A stretch of DNA of 64,000 bases from Bacteroides coprosuis DSM 18011. GTDB taxonomy: Bacteria; Bacteroidota; Bacteroidia; Bacteroidales; Bacteroidaceae. Both the position numbers and the translations under genes were made by a program. Location of the stretch: contig CM001167.1 in assembly GCA_000212915.1 (NCBI GenBank), positions 2,596,780 through 2,660,779 on the forward strand. Direction: 5' to 3'. This document shows, piece by piece, positions 62,328 to 64,000 of this stretch (position 1 is the stretch's first letter; each line of letters opens with the position of its first letter). The notes below the pieces were generated by a model. It ran no database searches and was not told the DNA's origin. It was given only the letters and a program-made list of their open reading frames with translations.

Positions 62328-63222
62328 GCTCTATTGTTCCATTAAAGACATTCAAATCTACATCTTTGGCTATTCCAGGTACTTCTCCGATATCTGTATG
62401 CTGCCAGAAATGCCATTCTCCTTTGTATTTTACTGAACCTACATAGTAATGAGCAATCCAAAAGGGGTAATCATTAAACACAGAATCATTCAGGTATTTT
62501 TCTTTGAATTTATAGGATGTATAAAGTATGGGTTTAACTTTATAATGACGCTCAACAGCATCAAGCCACACTTTAACACTATCTTTTAATGAGTTTTTAG
62601 AGTGTTTACCAGCTACTTCTACATCAAGAACAGGAGGTAAATCTCCTCTTTTAAGATCTACTGTTTGAATAAAGAATTGAGCTTGTTTTCTGGCACTGCT
62701 TCGAGGAGAAAAGAAATGATAAGCGCCACAAATAAATCCTTCATTACGTGCTTTACTAAGATTTTGATCGAAAGTTACGTCTTTAAAATCTCCTCCTTCT
62801 GTGGCCTTCATAAAGATAAATTGAATGGGTTCTTCAGCTTCTCGATAAATAGAAAGCTTAGGCCAATCAATTATTCCTTGGTGTCTGGAAATATCAATAC
62901 CATGTACATGATATCCATACGGCATACATACTCCATAGCTTTTTAATCCACTACAAGGCATCCATCGATAAGCATAAGGCTTTATAAAGATAAAATAAAA
63001 AAGGCAAGCAAAAGAAATACTAATCACTAAAGCAATTGCATTACGCATCCACTTCTTTAGAACAAAAGATGATTCGACTTGCTGTTTTCTAGATTTAGTT
63101 TTACGGGGAGTCTTTACTGATCTTTTAGGAGCAGCTTTTCTAACTGTTTTTTTCTTAGGAGTAACCTTTTTAGTGGTACTCTTTTTTTCTGTTGTGCTTT
63201 TCGTGACTGACTTCTTAGCCAT
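62302..63222 (-). CDS. Membrane-anchored GH25 lysozyme (N-acetylmuramidase)
   Basis: 306 residues from ATG 63222; the frame extends upstream only to a GTG. A highly basic Lys/Thr-rich N-terminus (about 2-55) precedes one membrane segment (about 63-82) and a GH25 barrel: HGIDISRHQGIIDWPKL (with catalytic Asp), FIFMKATEGGDFKDVTF, GAYHFFSP, LPPVLDVEVAG (catalytic DxE) and YPFWIAHYY. Cleaves peptidoglycan between MurNAc and GlcNAc. The polybasic cytoplasmic tail may bind nucleic acid or phospholipid. Confidence 0.9.
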   Translation of the reverse strand: MAKKSVTKSTTEKKSTTKKVTPKKKTVRKAAPKRSVKTPRKTKSRKQQVESSFVLKKWMRNAIALVISISFACLFYFIFIKPYAYRWMPCSGLKSYGVCMPYGYHVHGIDISRHQGIIDWPKLSIYREAEEPIQFIFMKATEGGDFKDVTFDQNLSKARNEGFICGAYHFFSPRSSARKQAQFFIQTVDLKRGDLPPVLDVEVAGKHSKNSLKDSVKVWLDAVERHYKVKPILYTSYKFKEKYLNDSVFNDYPFWIAHYYVGSVKYKGEWHFWQHTDIGEVPGIAKDVDLNVFNGTIEQLKAITMP

Positions 63223-63298
63223 TGATTCAATTAAATAGCCGATAACTAACACCTAAATAAGCTGCTAATCATCGGCTAAATTATATAAGGTTTATTAT

Positions 63299-64000
63299 TT
63301 ATTTACCTTGTTCTAGTAATAAAGTTTGAGTTGGTTGATCACAAACTTCAGTTGGTCCAAAATATTGGATAGGACCAGGATATATGTATTGAGTATTGAT
63401 AGCCCAATCTTCACGACTTGCAGCGAATTTCTTGAATGGAGCACCATCAAGTTCTACTAAAGCTTTCTGAATAACGGGTTTCATTTCTCCGTGACGACGT
63501 TCCATATTCATCATCATGGTAATTGGCACACCACCAGCAATCCATTCAGCAGCTGGAGCTGTAGTATTACGCACTGATGACATATAACCTGTTTTACCAT
63601 TAGCGATAAGTGCAGAAGCAGTATATCCTAATGAGTAGCAGTAGTCAGCATCATAATTTGATGGAGCAGCACAACGACCTTCGTAACCGAAGAAGTGATG
63701 TTGACGAGAGAATTTACCATTGTATTTTCCTTCAGCTCTCCATTCTTCTAGTTTATTAGCTACCATTTCTGAAAGCAGCTTTTCTGTTTCAATTAATGAA
63801 ACTTGAACGTTGCCATGAGGGTCACGATCTAGTGTTAACTGACGAGCAACTCCTTGTGGAAGGCTAGCATAAATCTTAGCGTTTTCCTTAGAGATATTTT
63901 TAATTACATAGTCTCTTTGAGCATCTTTATCAAGAGTAGCAAACTTATCATCATGAGCTAAGAAATCATTCAATTCTGCAATAAGATTCTTCATTGCAGG
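63299..64000 (-). CDS. pfp: Pyrophosphate-dependent 6-phosphofructokinase, C-terminal part
   Basis: The last 233 or so codons of a protein that continues beyond the right edge; the Met at 63994 is internal. NGKFSRQHHFFGYEGRCAAPSNYDADYCYSLGYTAS-like block and TGYMSSVRNTTAPAAEWIAGG match the C-terminal half of the long (about 550-residue) diphosphate-fructose-6-phosphate 1-phosphotransferase of Bacteroidetes. Glycolytic, uses pyrophosphate in place of ATP. The phosphate-binding catalytic region lies outside the window. Confidence 0.88.
   Translation of the reverse strand, partial: PAMKNLIAELNDFLAHDDKFATLDKDAQRDYVIKNISKENAKIYASLPQGVARQLTLDRDPHGNVQVSLIETEKLLSEMVANKLEEWRAEGKYNGKFSRQHHFFGYEGRCAAPSNYDADYCYSLGYTASALIANGKTGYMSSVRNTTAPAAEWIAGGVPITMMMNMERRHGEMKPVIQKALVELDGAPFKKFAASREDWAINTQYIYPGPIQYFGPTEVCDQPTQTLLLEQGK

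Noticed and set aside
1-64000. CRISPR arrays, rRNA genes, tRNA genes, prophage or insertion-sequence transposases
   Set aside because: None found: no regularly spaced repeats of CRISPR type, no rRNA-like sequence, no tRNA cloverleaf other than the tmRNA, and no DDE or HUH transposase. The YqjE/holin-like gene has no phage neighbours.

Overview
The window looks like a Bacteroidales chromosome, most likely a Bacteroides. It is AT-rich, lacks Shine-Dalgarno sequences before most genes, and uses -7 boxes of the TAnnTTTG type. It carries a SusC/SusD locus with FecI/FecR-type regulators, a pyrophosphate-dependent phosphofructokinase and a CTnDOT-family mobile element. The ErmF-class methylase resembles what I remember of Erm(35), reported from Bacteroides coprosuis; that species link is from memory and needs a search.

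Positions 1 to about 16.38 kb are one end of an integrated mobile element. Leftward genes are mobA, mobB and mobC (the last runs off the window). A hairpin-rich oriT candidate separates them from a rightward traA/traB/traD-like stub of a transfer operon. The far end is a CTnDOT-type tyrosine integrase lying against the 3' end of ssrA (tmRNA), which is probably the attachment site. Between stub and integrase (5.35-14.77 kb) is a row of genes separated by four palindromic sites of about 135-139 bases with integron attC architecture (an AAC box, two long imperfectly paired arms, a GTT box). For three successive cassettes the nine bases at the start are the exact reverse complement of the box at the other end, as expected if each cassette once closed as a circle. 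The cargo is an Erm methylase (reversed, with a leader-peptide attenuator), an ABC-F protein with a start-stop leader ORF, a three-gene unit (secreted protein, HTH regulator, HNH nuclease) and a 1245-residue nuclease-STAND NTPase resembling anti-phage sensors. No integron integrase is visible. This array is the most unusual part of the window.

16.4-27.3 kb: ssrA, then a leftward alpha-glucan utilisation locus read as ECF sigma, FecR, SusC (interrupted by one in-frame stop), SusD, secreted GH13 and secreted GH65. 27.5-28.8 kb is a lone GltD-like oxidoreductase. 29.0-36.6 kb is a leftward seven-gene operon (cysQ, SLC13-type permease, cysC, cysD, cysN, sulfotransferase, PCMD-type secreted protein). 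It makes, uses and recycles PAPS without reductive genes, which points to sulfation of a small molecule or lipid. 36.7-38.4 kb holds a SPOR lipoprotein and a YtxH/holin-like envelope operon. 38.6-42.1 kb is a decaying accessory island (RhuM remnant, intact hipBA with palindromic operators, truncated and twice-frameshifted Fic gene).

42.2-64 kb is core metabolism and envelope: manA; a galactose operon (galM, sugar permease, galK); transketolase and rpiB; a 2-oxoacid:ferredoxin oxidoreductase operon that also encodes an overlooked 55-residue membrane protein; a porin and a solute-binding protein; a Gfo/Idh/MocA oxidoreductase with a nucleoside deaminase; two outer-membrane/exported proteins; prmA; a membrane-anchored GH25 lysozyme; and the C-terminal part of pfp.
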